This document shows positions 27,001 to 36,729 of a stretch of DNA of 64,000 nt, piece by piece. The position numbers were made by a program, and so were the translations under genes. The notes beneath the pieces are model-generated. The model saw nothing but the letters and a program-made list of their open reading frames with translations, was not told the origin of the DNA and did not search any database. Position 1 is the stretch's first letter; every line of letters begins with the position of its first letter. Source of the stretch: Phoronis australis (lineage: Eukaryota; Phoronida; Phoronidae); NCBI GenBank assembly GCA_002633005.1, contig NMRA01000053.1:506131-570130 (forward strand), given 5' to 3'.

Positions 27001-30000
27001 CTTACCATCATAGCCACGGAGTCCAACGACGGCACCATAGCACGGTCGGGTCATGCCTACGGAGATACAAGAATCTAAGTACACAGATAAAACACTTAGC
27101 AATACCTCTAACAAAGACATATCTGTAACAAATTTGCATGCCAAGAAGTTCCAAACAGATCATCACTAACACAGAAATTGCCGCGCTAAAGAATATTTAG
27201 AACCTGTGATAGTTACAGTATCACCAAGTTCTCTTGGCACTTTCAAATGAATAGTATTCATTTCAGTTGCAATAAGACTGCCTTCTGATTCAGACCAGTT
27301 ACAGTACCGATAGTGGTCTCGAGTTGTTCCCTACTGAAAGGTGATTTCTTAACATGGCAAGTACAAATACTTGTAACGGCACGTCATTTTGTCCACACAG
27401 TGTAATCTCAAGCAATATCTAGGAGTCAATTCATCCCCAGGGTAGAAACCACTTCTCCCTAGTAAACAATTGAATCCAGTTTCATTTATAGTCGACATAT
27501 GTCCCGAAATAATAGATAAATGATACGTGCGTCGCAAGCTCTTTACCAGAGATGAAAAGGAGACCGAGGTAGGCGATATAAGGTTATATATTATGACTAA
27601 TACAATTACAATATAATGAACACAGATAAGTAACATAAAAATGGTAATCTCTGGTAAGATGGGAAATAAAAAGGCGCCACAAGAGATGTTGTAAGACAGC
27701 TCATGTCCATCCCCAAGGACGCACAAGAGGAGATAAATGAAAGGAAAGAGGTGCAGGACTACTTCCAATTCTGTCAGCCGGATACCCAACCCTAACTCCA
27801 GGTGCCAAACCGGAGGGGAGGTACGATTGCCCAGGGCTGGGACAGGTGCTGGTGTTGTCTCATCCCGTGCCGTGGCAGGGAGAAATGAATATTGATAACA
27901 CAAAAAGTGGTAGGGAACGAAAATATGATACAACAAACTAAAACTTTAGCTAGAACTTAAAAAACAGTGAAAATCGAGAAACGTAAGAAACATGGAAGGA
28001 GCGATATGGAAATGCAAATGAAACGGAAGAGAAACTAAAAAATAAAAGACAATAAACAACAGAATCAAAACGGCTAACAGAGAATAACAAAATAGCTAAC
28101 ATAATAGAAATAAAGCTAACAATAATTTAACGTAAGCAGGTAGAGCAACAAGGTAAAGTCATATGAACACAAAATATAGCTAGATGCCTAAAAAAATGGC
28201 TAACAGGGAGTAGATACGGACTAGTAAGGCAACCCTAAGAAATAAAAAATAAACTACAAATGAGACTAACAATGTACGGATACGAAGGGATGGTGTTAAT
28301 GGGGAAGGTGCAGGCAATACTGACACCGGGGATATGAGTGGTGAGGAAAAAACGGACCAGGGGAGGGAAGAGGCGCAGGCAAAACGGAGACCAGAGTGAG
28401 AGGTGCAGGCAATGGTGACACCTGAGGGGAGGTAAAGGGTGGTGTGGGGAAGGAGGGGGATGGGGGAAACAAGAGATGGAGAATTGGAGGGGAAATTAGG
28501 GACGAGATGGGGGGAAAACTGACATGCGGATGCAGCCCTTGACGGCGTCAGACTTCCATTCCACGAACTACCATTTCTAAAATACTTCAGTTCATTATAC
28601 GCAGGAGCAACAAACTTTAAACATGCAAACCACCGCACATCTCCAAAAATGAAAAAAAATGTAACAAAAACCACTAACCATATCTCCTACAAAATTTTTC
28701 AGCAGTTTCATCAGTCTGTAAGTCCTTTATTTCGAGCGGTCGATGGATAAATACCACAACATCACTTCTGCCATCGTCATCAATGTCAACCACACGGTAT
28801 GCCTTCGTTACTAGATTAAGAGAAAGCATTGAAATCAACTGGCTACATTCATTACCAAGTCAAATTTCTTAAATTACATAAGTTTTAAATGAACATATCT
28901 CTAAAACTACATGTTTTTAAAATCCTTTATGACCACAGACTGTTAATATGTCACAAAAGTAATGACCAGATGTTCCTAATCACGTGACTGCATTTTTCTA
29001 AAACATCTAAAATTTTTACGCACATCGCACCAATTTGTCACACAAAATTCGAACATTCCGTTTCTTTATTCTGTTAGCTACGAAAGTGTATTTGAGTTTT
29101 TATATTAGGGCCTTTTTGATCGAGAACAGGCAACACGTAGCCCCTCGGTTGACCATATAGGGTCTACAATACTTCCATTCGCTTTCTGTATTCATTTCGT
29201 TACTTCAGTGTATTTTAAACGGGCCGTGACCGGATTTGGGTTACCGATTTCGAGCTTTCACCTCGTCAAAAATACACTTAAAACTATCATTTAAGAAACG
29301 CTTACTTTCATCATTGGTCCTTTCTACTTCTACACATATCTGAAGCTTAGTTGTGAGAATCAAGTTGACTCTGGCGAAGAATTACAACTCCACTTTTTTG
29401 GTTGCCATTAATTTTGTCACCGCGTGCGCGATAACCACAAAGCATGTCAACTGAATCCCGTGAGTTAGGCAAAGGTTAGCGCGAGACTGAGCGAAGCGCG
29501 TGACTCTAGCGCGCAACACTTGTAAAATAGCATGAGAAGGTATCGGGTGAAACTTGTAAGATGTGTGTCCCTTGGACTTTTTATTCGTCAACATGCATAA
29601 TTTCACGTAACTTCCTCAAAATGGCACCCGGTAACTGAGAGAAACTCGAGCAAACCGCGACAGATTTTCATCGATTTGTTCAAGTTTTGCTGACTAAATT
29701 GTATCCATAGTCGTGGTATGTGTTAATTATAACTCCGTGTTCCTATATGTATGGTTCATTTTATTTTATTTGCCGTATTTTGAAATGAGTAACTTTTTGT
29801 CAGGATGTACTATCGCCCCTGAATGCCTGCGGCATCCAGTGCGATGTAATTGCCTAAGGGCCGTCGTGTGTGCAGCGAACATTTTCCTGCTGGAAAAAAG
29901 ACTTATGAGAACAACATTCCGACGGAGTTTCCTCTTAAAATTAACGTCTCTAGCATATCCACAGCGAAAGCTACAAAAGTTAAGCAACCCAAGAACTCTC

Positions 30001-32254
30001 AACTTGTCTGAAACCGGAGGAGATTTCGAAATCAACGCCGATAGCCCCAATACTGAACATGACGACAGTCGTGCCCTCGGTCACACGGTCACTGATCATA
30101 GCTACGCTGTGTTTACAAACGAGAGAGAGGACTTGCTTGGTATTATAAAGCAAAAAAAATGAAACATGGTTTTTAGTTTGCAAATCACTCCAAATGCACA
30201 CACTATCTAGCCTGCTCAAGACATGCCTGACCACAAGCTATCCCATGAGCCTTCGCGAAGGAAGTAACTCGCACATGCGCAATGCATAGTTCGTCTGCGC
30301 TGAAAATCCGCTATTGACCTGTGTATCAGTGTATTTAATGCTCGACAAAGCTAGACTGCTGGGAACATGTATCAATAGACCAGACTGATTCAGGATTTGA
30401 AAAACCCCATTCTCCATTTGGAGTTTATATTAAAAACGAGAAATTTGTAAAGGGAAGGCAATTTGCTTAGTTCAGAGCTTCATAAGAGAATCACGTGGCC
30501 ACCTTCTTTTCTTGAGTACAACTGAGTCATACGCATACCGCCGAGAGGGCGACAAAACCATTAATAAACCTTGTGTTCAGCCATTTGAATATCCAAGGAT
30601 TGCTTTACTCAATCACTTGAAGGTAAATTCCCATTGTGACAGCATATTTGGGTTTTTGAATTTAACCTCGTTACCAATAGCTATGCCCTGAAATAACCTT
30701 TTCTCTTTCGGGGAGATATAACAAAAAATTAAACTTTGAATGATTGATCTAGTTTCCAAATGACCACGATCACTAGCAAAGTGTGAGTTGGACTATGAAT
30801 CGCTACCACATCAGCTTGTCAATTATATGTTAGAAATACAACTCGCTGCGCAACATAAAACCTCAGTGGCATTTCAAATGACAAATGACAAACTAATTCA
30901 GGTGTAAAATCATTATAGTGAACAGTAATGAGAATTCGAATGTTCAGAATATCAGAAACACATAACAAGACAGGCACATGGTACTTTGGGACGTGGCTAT
31001 TTAGTTGTATTCCCCGGTAGCACCTGCTTGAGATTCATAGGGTTTCCACATAAAATCATTGCAAACTCACTGAAATCTTTGTATGTATTTGTCCATGAGG
31101 ACGTCTTCGGATACAATTGATGGTCGTCTTTGAGAAACTTGAGCAGATCATGTAGTCCAAATAAGACCAATCCCACGGTCAAAGTCAGAATCAGTACAAA
31201 GACACAGAAACAAAGACAGATATCTCTTTTCGCTTTAGGTTGGGCCACTTTCACACGTTGTCTGTCAGTTTGTTGTTGTTCTTTGTTCCGAATCTTGTTA
31301 TCAGGTTGGAGGCGTTGAAGTTTGATTGATTCGCCTTCGTTGTTAGATTGTTGATTGTTGTTTCTGTTGATGTATTGGCTGTCAGAGGATGTGTCTGAAT
31401 CCGTGTCATGGACAGCAAGAGCTGAGTATTGCACCGTCTTGTGACCTGGTAACAACAACAACAACAACAACAACACAACAACAGTATCAGCAGCAGCAAC
31501 AACAACAACAACGACGACGACAACAAACTTTCACTGCAACCAAAACACAGAAAAGTATCATTCTTAAAATATTCATTCCGTTGTGAATTGGATAAGAAGT
31601 TATATTTGCACTTTGGGACTGAAGTTAGCTCCACTATTGCATAATTATTTCATTTTTAAGTCTCAACTTTGATTTTATCCACTACTTGTGTCTGGCTCGA
31701 AAAATTAATAAAGAGCTAAATACATATTATACCACAAAAGTCTTGATATCCCTCAGTGTGCAATAACGTAAAGGATTATATTACGATCACATGACCATAA
31801 AAATAGCCACAGTCACATGACAAAAACAGAATGGTTGTAACAAGTTTTCAATTATTTCTTTAACGTTTGAAACCAGTTCACAGACGCATCTTGCTGTGGC
31901 AATAATAAAATATGTAGTCACTTTTCAGTATCGTTCCTATGCGTACTGGCCACAGGAGAAGAGATTAGAGTTAACGAAGAAATGGGGATTAGATTGGTAC
32001 AAATTTCTGCCCCTTAAAATACTCAAATAGCACAGCAACCTTGGCTAATAACACAATCATATAAAACACAGGTAGTTTAACATACTAGTCAGATAGAGTT
32101 ACAGTAGTTTTACTAATCCGTGCGGCATCAATATCAGAATGAAAACATGAAGGTTGAAACAGCTTGAAAAGCTTACTAGTTTATCTACACAATACTTTTA
32201 TCTCACAAGCACATTAGTACATAGAACACGTACACACCACAACTCACCTGCCAT
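10963..32254 (-). CDS. FAM234: FAM234-like single-pass membrane protein with FG-GAP repeats (12 coding exons)
   Basis: Predicted coding exons, 5' to 3' on the minus strand: 32254-32248, 31445-31071, 28810-28679, 27074-26865, 25759-25617, 25008-24831, 23773-23620, 21487-21323, 19549-19456, 18691-18533, 13373-13244, 11252-10963. Every junction keeps reading phase, and the sum is 2037 nt (678 codons plus stop). The protein has an acidic N-terminus (DTDSD), a Gln/Asn-rich basic linker, one membrane segment at about residues 79-100, and then an ectodomain with DxDxDG/FG-GAP-type motifs at five places. This matches the FAM234A/B (ITFG3) plan of a type II membrane protein; the biochemical role of that family is poorly known. 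The length is somewhat above the vertebrate proteins. There is no signal peptide, as expected. One intron uses a GC donor. Exon 11 is the least certain call, being supported mainly by phase and splice sites. The UTRs were not located. Confidence 0.85.
12364..12500 (+). mobile_element. hAT-type MITE copy, G-rich
   Basis: It begins CAGTGGCGGATTTAGAGG and continues with long G and C runs, GGCAGTTTGGGGGTGCGAAT and GTCTGACGGACAAAATCCT. It is the same family as 54652-54805 (that copy is in the opposite orientation). The right end runs into an unresolved base at 12477 and a poly-C tract, so the 3' boundary is unclear. It lies in the last intron of the FAM234-like gene. Confidence 0.65.
13244..13373 (-). 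CDS. FAM234: FAM234-like gene, exon 11 (probable)
   Basis: Starts after an ATAATGAG acceptor in phase 0 and ends before GTATGT in phase 1, which matches both neighbours. It reads YHHRPVCRDDLIAAKSLEVF and continues through MVLVADGT. A second AG 11 bases upstream would break phase. The family match is weak here, so this is the least secure exon of the gene. Confidence 0.55.
13415..13735. repeat. Intronic direct repeat, copy 1
   Basis: Resembles 14965-15245 in the same orientation. Shared pieces are ATGTTACAACTCAA, TAGTCCAAA.AGCTGGGCC, TTTTTGATGTCAG, GACCACTTATCAC-like, TTGAGTGGA and GGAATTGAC. It sits in the intron between exons 10 and 11 of the FAM234-like gene. Confidence 0.65.
14520..14980 (+). 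repeat. Interspersed repeat family R1, partial copy
   Basis: Contains the family landmarks AAATTTCATAAAAATTCGTC, AACTCCGAAGATACAGAGAC, CGGATCCGTTCGAAAATTCC and GCCGTCCCATTCAT, and ends near a degraded GTGTGCATAAAAA. Other copies are at 21660-23200, 24250-24760 and 50300-51455. Confidence 0.6.
14965..15245. repeat. Intronic direct repeat, copy 2
   Basis: Second copy of the 13415-13735 unit, about 1.55 kb away and shorter by a few internal deletions. It abuts the end of the R1 repeat copy. Confidence 0.65.
15250..16897. other. Intronic, no gene seen
   Basis: AT-rich sequence in the FAM234-like gene. It includes an imperfect palindrome around 15948-15984 (CAACAATGACGT facing ATGACATTGTTG). The open frames at 15678-16310 and 16412-16711 carry no recognisable domain. 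Confidence 0.4.
16898..17364. other. Assembly gap (N run)
   Basis: A run of 467 unresolved bases within the intron between exons 10 and 11 of the FAM234-like gene. Open frames spanning it are artefacts. The exon phases on either side agree without needing an exon inside the gap. Confidence 0.98.
17365..18532. other. Intronic, no gene seen
   Basis: Unique-looking sequence. The first 350 bases are GC-richer than the surroundings, but no frame shows a domain or paired splice sites. Confidence 0.4.
18533..18691 (-). CDS. FAM234: FAM234-like gene, exon 10
   Basis: The acceptor is TTTTCAG and the donor AAG/GTAAGA, with phase 0 at both ends (53 codons). It encodes AVVIDGKNGSVIWSLET, a propeller-blade 'IDGxxGxxxWS' motif typical of FAM234/PQQ-like repeats, followed by a strand-rich segment ending HDNIK. 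Confidence 0.85.
19456..19549 (-). CDS. FAM234: FAM234-like gene, exon 9 (GC donor)
   Basis: Begins after AATTTTCAG. It encodes TPAPGYFNDDDVLDFTSHWN, a segment with a family-like 'PGxFNxDDxLDF' signature. It must end before 19455 because the frame closes soon after. The only fitting 5' splice site is AAG/GCAAGG, a GC-AG intron donor. Phase 0 then joins exon 10 exactly. Confidence 0.8.
20630..20950. repeat. Minisatellite of TTCAACTG-type units
   Basis: Between 20630 and 20765 the unit (G/A)GCGTTCAACTGTATTTCAA recurs about every 24-27 bp with small changes. At 20865-20950 a related 43-bp motif, AAATTTCAACTGCT...ACTAGAAATTAA, occurs twice. It is intronic, between exons 8 and 9. Confidence 0.7.
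21323..21487 (-). CDS. FAM234: FAM234-like gene, exon 8
   Basis: The acceptor is CTTGTCAG and the donor CAA/GTTAGT. It encodes PPVLVEMNKDGVPDILVST, an FG-GAP/Ca-loop motif, followed by VMLLLDGKTLDVMWNVNFPG, the next blade. Entry at phase 2 completes an Arg codon from exon 7. Confidence 0.88.
21660..23200 (+). repeat. Interspersed repeat family R1, long copy
   Basis: Starts AGAGCAACACGGAGTGTTAAA with CGGTATACTTCTAGG. It then has several internal subrepeats (AAATTGGCAC/ATTAGAGGGCGCC, 'ACACATCTGCCAAATTTCA', 'AAATCCATCAAGGAATTCC'), and ends near TACGTGGGCGCATAACAA. The start and end carry an inverted hint (CGTCCAC / GTGGGCG). It is intronic, between exons 7 and 8. Confidence 0.7.
23566..23587. 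repeat. Poly-G run with one unresolved base
   Basis: A homopolymer G tract with an N at 23583, close to the donor of exon 7. Its length in the assembly is probably unreliable. Confidence 0.9.
23620..23773 (-). CDS. FAM234: FAM234-like gene, exon 7
   Basis: The acceptor is ACATTGCAG and the donor CAG/GTGCTT. It encodes GSLYAITVADFYRYVFN and WEKLTPDDDGVYEIYR. Phase 1 entry and phase 2 exit fit exons 6 and 8. Confidence 0.85.
24250..24760 (+). repeat. Interspersed repeat family R1, partial copy
   Basis: Carries the family start (AGCAACGTAAAATGTTGAAA, CACCCACGACTGCACTGCAAA) and the subrepeat AAATTTCACGAAAATCTGACC, then ATCCGCCAATTTTTCATAATG. It lies between exons 6 and 7 and is preceded by poly-A (24068) and poly-G (24194) runs. 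Confidence 0.65.
24831..25008 (-). CDS. FAM234: FAM234-like gene, exon 6
   Basis: The acceptor is TTGCGCAG and the donor CAG/GTAGAA. It encodes SGRLFLISGAHGTIIGHRYY, VLHHWADGTPVILFGSGGET and onward, a blade plus a 'DG-x-PVILFGSGGE' strand. Enters in phase 0 directly after the Glu that closes exon 5. Confidence 0.88.
25617..25759 (-). CDS. FAM234: FAM234-like gene, exon 5
   Basis: The acceptor is ATTTTTCAG and the donor GAG/GTCAGT. It encodes GKILWHVE, then FAPAILPDVDNDNVPDLLMA, the clearest FG-GAP motif of the gene. Joined to exon 4 it gives AVNPVNG-KILW, the usual blade boundary of the family. Confidence 0.92.
26865..27074 (-). CDS. FAM234: FAM234-like gene, exon 4
   Basis: The donor is AATG/GTGAGT. 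Two in-frame acceptors are possible, CTTAG before 27074 and CGTAG before 27056, differing by 18 nt (six residues). The exon encodes GAVVGLRGYDGKELWRTYI, GIDINGDGKDDCLLAGR and TAVNPVNG, covering a blade and a Ca-loop motif. Confidence 0.88.
27110..28670. other. Intronic, purine-rich, no gene seen
   Basis: Between exons 3 and 4. The segment 27950-28560 is strongly purine-biased on the plus strand (AGGGGA/GGAGG runs). The long minus-strand open frames at 27349-27936 and 28180-28674 reflect this composition and show no domain. Confidence 0.5.
28679..28810 (-). CDS. FAM234: FAM234-like gene, exon 3
   Basis: The acceptor is CTTAATCTAG and the donor TATG/GTTAGT. It encodes TKAYRVVDIDDDGRSDVVVF, the first ectodomain Ca-loop/FG-GAP motif, then a charged helix-like tail ending EKFCRRY. 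Phase 1 at both ends. Confidence 0.9.
29713..30162 (+). CDS. Unrecognised 149-codon open frame in an intron
   Basis: An uninterrupted plus-strand frame from ATG to TGA inside the second intron of the FAM234-like gene. The N-terminal third is hydrophobic, then Arg/Lys-rich, then acidic. I recognise no domain. The minus strand is also largely open here, so chance is a real possibility. It could be a nested single-exon gene or a transposon fragment. Confidence 0.15.
   Translation: MVCVNYNSVFLYVWFILFYLPYFEMSNFLSGCTIAPECLRHPVRCNCLRAVVCAANIFLLEKRLMRTTFRRSFLLKLTSLAYPQRKLQKLSNPRTLNLSETGGDFEINADSPNTEHDDSRALGHTVTDHSYAVFTNEREDLLGIIKQKK
31071..31445 (-). CDS. FAM234: FAM234-like gene, exon 2 (cytoplasmic tail and membrane segment)
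   Basis: The acceptor GTTACCAG follows a (GTT)n tract; the donor is TTCA/GTGAGT. It encodes the acidic DTDSDTSSDS motif, a Gln/Asn-rich stretch, the basic RQRVKVAQPKAKR, then the membrane segment ICLCFCVFVLILTLTVGLVL. The positive-inside charge pattern fits a type II topology with the ectodomain C-terminal. Confidence 0.88.
31451..31525. repeat. (AAC/CAA)n microsatellite next to an acceptor
   Basis: Tandem AAC/CAA with interruptions (CAGCAGCAA, ACGACGACG). On the gene strand it reads (GTT)n and supplies the T-rich tract just before the exon 2 acceptor at 31446. Confidence 0.9.
32248..32254 (-). CDS. FAM234: FAM234-like gene, exon 1 coding part (7 nt)
   Basis: ATG GCA G followed by GTGAGT, a full-strength donor. 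The ATG has G at -3 and G at +4. Joined to exon 2 the protein starts MAGHKTVQYSALAVHDTDSD. The phase fits and no better start was found upstream. The 5' UTR part of this exon is not defined. Confidence 0.7.
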
Positions 32255-33429
32255 AGCCGTCAAGAAATGTTTTAAGCTTTTTCTGAGATTCAGGTTTCTA
32301 AATAAAGCTTTTCAAAAGTATCTTCAGCGAGCAAAGACAAGTGTGAAGTGCCTCTTTGCCTGGTGCAACAACTGAAATAATCGAGTGGCAACAGTGGCGG
32401 TCATGGCATTGCAAATCAAAACGCAAATTTCCTGCATTACAATGACGAGTTACATCATTTACGATAACTGCAAATTTGACTACTAGTGAACAAACAGGGC
32501 AAGTACTTGACACCTGAGTTGCATTGTGGGTGAATGACAGATATATGATTTAACTATTTCCAAAAAGTACACGCAAATAGATGTAACGCTACATGGTAAA
32601 GATACAGTTCACGTGTATTTGGAAAAGGTGACAACAGAAGTACAGTGTACTTATGTGGGAAGTTACCACTCTCTTCTTACTAAGACTAAAACTAAAGAAA
32701 AAAATGAACGTCCCATTTCTAGGTAACACTAATACGTAGAGAATTAGCACAATTATGCATGTCACGCTTTTCCCGGCGGATGGGTGGACGCAGGCCGTCA
32801 CTGACCGGTGATAATAGCTTTTGATGCAACTGGAGACGGGTTCGAATTCATCACTTAATCTTGACCGTACGTTTACAAGTCTAATAAAAAAAAAAACGTC
32901 CAAGGTAATGTCTTTTCTACGCTCCAGCCAGTGCTAGCCGCGAAGCCTTGACTTGTAATGAACTTCTGAGACACTTTCAACTGTTACACTCTTTGATTCA
33001 ATAACCTTTTGTCTCTATAGATGGCTCTCTATTGACTAGCGCTGTAACTGCTGATTCTATAAGTGCAACTCGACTCAACTCTAACTCTAAGTCGATTTCA
33101 ACTTTAACTCAACATCATCTCAACTAAATCACAACAAATATTCCGTTTCTATTATGTACAGTCTCTTACAGTGTTCTGGAATTTTTCACCAGTAAACATT
33201 ATGAAACATTTTCTGGAACTTTGTGGATTTCTGTGAACATAAGCAAGGCTCTAGAATGTTCCCGCTATGGTTCTATGTACTAATCATTTATATGATAGAA
33301 GAATGTCCTGTTGTTTTCTACTATAAACAAATTACGTTATGGCTCATTCTCCAGGAACATTCTCTAGTATTCCATGGTAAACAAGTTACACCATCACTAG
33401 CCTGCATGGCTCCATGAGACACGTCACTT

Positions 33430-36400
33430 CAGTGCTATCTGCTAGTTAACAAATAGAACAGCAAAATAAAACCTGTAGAACCAAAATAAGTATCAGCCTC
33501 CTCCTGACAGTACAGCAGCAAATTAATATGAAAAATACAGTAGAGTAACAAGTACATGAACATCTCCGCAGCAGTCGCACGGAGCACCGCACAATCTCCC
33601 AGAGTGATCACGAAAAGGCACACTTGATAAGAGGCGTCGCTGCATTCTGGGCCATGGCGACTCGCTAAGTGATGTTAGTGGCATCAGATTCGTGACGAGC
33701 GATAGTCTGATAGCGAGAAACGATGGAGAGAAACGTCGACACACGACAACTGACTAAAAATATTCCTAAACAGTGAGACATTCTCGAAAGCTTGTACACA
33801 AGGCGTTCTGTCTGTAAGTATGATAGCAGGATGTGCTGACTGAATCAGATAGAGGCTAACATTTTGGCGGAGGCAGCTATGACAACAGCCTGAATTTCGC
33901 ATGCGAGCCAGGTAAGCTGTCGTGATTTTAGTTTTGCTCTGAAAATACCGAAGACACGGCGCTTGTCTCCAGGAGAGAGATATAGCTTGCCCGCGATGCC
34001 TGTGTGTTTGGGGCTGGCGTGGGTGACGATCCATGGCTGGTCGTCTGGTTGGGGTAGAGTAACAGTGGTCATTGCCTTCTGGGATTATGTGAAGGCAACA
34101 TGTAACTCATCGGTCCAGGCAATGCGGTCTTTTGATTTGCTACCAGATATAGCAGTGTCCAGTGGGGCGATGAAGGAGGCGCAGTGAGTCATAACTCTCA
34201 ACATAACTTTCACGACTCCTATGAATGATCTCTACTGTAAAACAGAACTGGGTTTGGCACAAGACGAGAGACAAGCTAAGCGATATTCGGCTAGCTTGTA
34301 AAGTACCCATCTCCCAAATTCAGCCGAGGACTGTCTTCGAAGAAGGGAGGCAGAAACTGCTTTTCGGCAAGGCAGACAGCACCTTTTTCCAGTTGGTAAT
34401 GAAGCCTGTGATAGTAGTCGTCGGCAAGCTTGGTGACGGCTCCTTCTCCCAGAAGCTCGCCCAATACACGACACGTCAACTCTTCCAAAGCAGTTTTCGA
34501 TTCCTCCATGCCCATGGCTCAACGTTCGTCGATACGGATACCTCGGAGTGGTGTGGATACATCACAGTATTTCATGAAATCTGGTGACAAAGGAATTTGA
34601 TAGAAAGCATTCGTAAGATCGGTCTTGACGATGAACCTTCATTGAGCAATCTTCCGAAGCACAGAATCTACTTCAGGCATGAGAAGTGATTGGCGCTTGT
34701 CGTACCGGCCGATGTCTGTTACTGTTGTAACTAAACGAAAACCTTCGTGGGGTTCCTTGACCAGAAATGAAGGATTGAGATATTCTGTTGTAATACCAAA
34801 ATGTTATGGACGGGCGAATATTCCGAGAAGCTCCAACTAGTTTTTATTGCAGTTCCAGGAGCTTGCCATTGAAGTACTGGGGGAGGCGACCTTTCTTCTG
34901 TGTAAGATGGGTAGGACCTATGTTGACAACTACTTCGAATGGGCGTGCAGGGCCATTGTACTCCAGGTTTTACGAATCGAATACGTGAGTGAATTCGCGA
35001 TACAGGACGTGATGCCTGTACCAATCTGCACCATGCAAAATATGGTCGGGATCAACTGCTACAAAACTATAGTGCTCTAATGTAGGTTGGGTTGGTGGGG
35101 TACACTGGGTGACTGTCGGCGATGCAGCTGGAACCTCTGAAGAAGTGAACACGGCGGCGTGCAACTGGCAAAACTGCTCATTTCTTCGCAAAATATCGTG
35201 GTTCATAGGTGCTGTTGAGCAATCGAATCTAGTCATCAGTCGGGGTAAGAATGGCGGATTGTGGCCATAACTGGGAAACACCCGTAGAGCGGAGGCTGAT
35301 GCTGTCGGTGGGAGGTGGCAATATCTTGTACAGGATCGGTGAAATCACACGGGACCTGGCGTGAGAGGGAACACGTAATATGTGGGACCATCGCGTTGTG
35401 GGTCAAGGGGATTTTTCAACCAATTGGCCATAGCGTAATAACCCTGTGGACAGGTAGTACTGAAATGCCATTGTAAATCATTGAAGGGGTTTCTGCAAAT
35501 ATGTCTTTGTCAAGGCACTCGTTAACAAGACCATCGAAAACGAAAGAACGCTTGTGAGGTGTCAATACAAGTCGAGTTTCCCTCCACAACCTGTTGAGTA
35601 GATGTACCGTCGGCTTGGAAGGCGGTATGGGAATTTTTACGAACTTTCGCGCCCAACGAAACGGCACACGTTGCGCTAACCTTGTTTCCTGTCGCACCAC
35701 ATTCAAATGTGAAAGGCACAGGGTTTTGACCAACAAACGTGTTAAGATAAAGAGACTGGACTAAGTGGACTCGAAGCACGAGAGCACTCGTCGTAAGAAG
35801 TCGTGTGTTGTGAAGATCCTTCCTCAGTGGGGTCGTCAAAATCGGCAGACCGTGTTTTGAAAAGGCGCGTTTGTTGTCTTGCGTGAGGAACAGGCACCAA
35901 GATAAAAAGTGGTCTGGCGGAGTGCAGCGGACGACGGTACATAAGACGCACGACGGAGTTCTACGGCGGCTATGGGAGTTGTCTTAGATCTGGTTGTACA
36001 CATGGAACGAGTGACCTCGACGTTCTTAAGTTCATCAAGTTGTGAGTCCATAGCTTGAGAAACTTCACTCTTGATGGAGGCAAGGGACTTGTTGCGCAAT
36101 TCCGTGCCACATCGTTTCTTAACAAGTTGGGGGTAGACCTGGGTTCTGATCGGACCAGCTGCAACCATAAAACACGATAGTATTTTCGAGGGAGGGAGTC
36201 GTGTCTTCGTCGATGTCGACAGCTTCGCCAGGATGCGTTACGCCACCGTACCCGACGGTAATCCTTGAAAAAATGCAGTGAGACGCAGGAATACGGGTCT
36301 TTAGAACGTGAACTGGGTTACAGCAATACGAGTCCCAAATCTCAGAAAAGTTTTCCTGTGGATGCAAAGCCGGAATGTTGTGGAATTTTCTGGCAAATGT

Positions 36401-36720
36401 CCTGGACGGAGGTGAATGACATCGCAATAGAATTGCGGGATATGACTGGACAACAACTAGCAATTTGTCCCAGCACGAGTTCTAAATGAGTCAATTTTGT
36501 TCATGTGGGCAGAACGCCAATGCAGTTGTGGGGTGTCTTCGGGGTCTTCGGTGAGACACCACGTATTAGAGCAGTAGCGGTTTCCTTTGGCGAACTAACG
36601 CCGTCGACAAGAAATGGCGCAAGTTCTGCCTCCAGCATTCCAGTGAGGTTACAGTCTCATTTTGGTGGGTGTTCACTCTTTCTGAGCTCTGTGGTCGTAG
36701 CCATTTCGCTGCCACCACGC
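33430..36720 (-). mobile_element. Degenerate LTR retrotransposon, gag-pol remnant
   Basis: Reading minus strand: a charged gag/protease-like stretch (about 36170-35410); a reverse-transcriptase core (34760-34290) with [35 protein letters not shown] and LADD in place of YVDD; an RNase H-like stretch (34090-33660) with DDQPWIVTHASPKHTGIAGK and AIILTDRTPCVQAFE; and a C-rich tail to about 33435. The reading frame is broken by an in-frame TGA near 34627 and several frameshifts, so it is dead. The RT features suggest a Ty3/Gypsy-like lineage; this is inference. No LTRs were identified. It ends about 1.2 kb upstream of the FAM234-like start codon. Confidence 0.8.
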
Positions 36721-36729
36721 CCGATATAA

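Noticed and set aside
27349-28674. Minus-strand frames of 195 and 164 codons
   Set aside because: They lie in a purine-biased intron, have no domain, and show no suitable splice sites; composition explains the openness.
31251-31634. Minus-strand frame beginning with poly-Leu, and the upstream poly-Leu extension of exon 2
   Set aside because: It is a translation of the (GTT)n microsatellite in the intron. The true exon starts at the acceptor at 31445.
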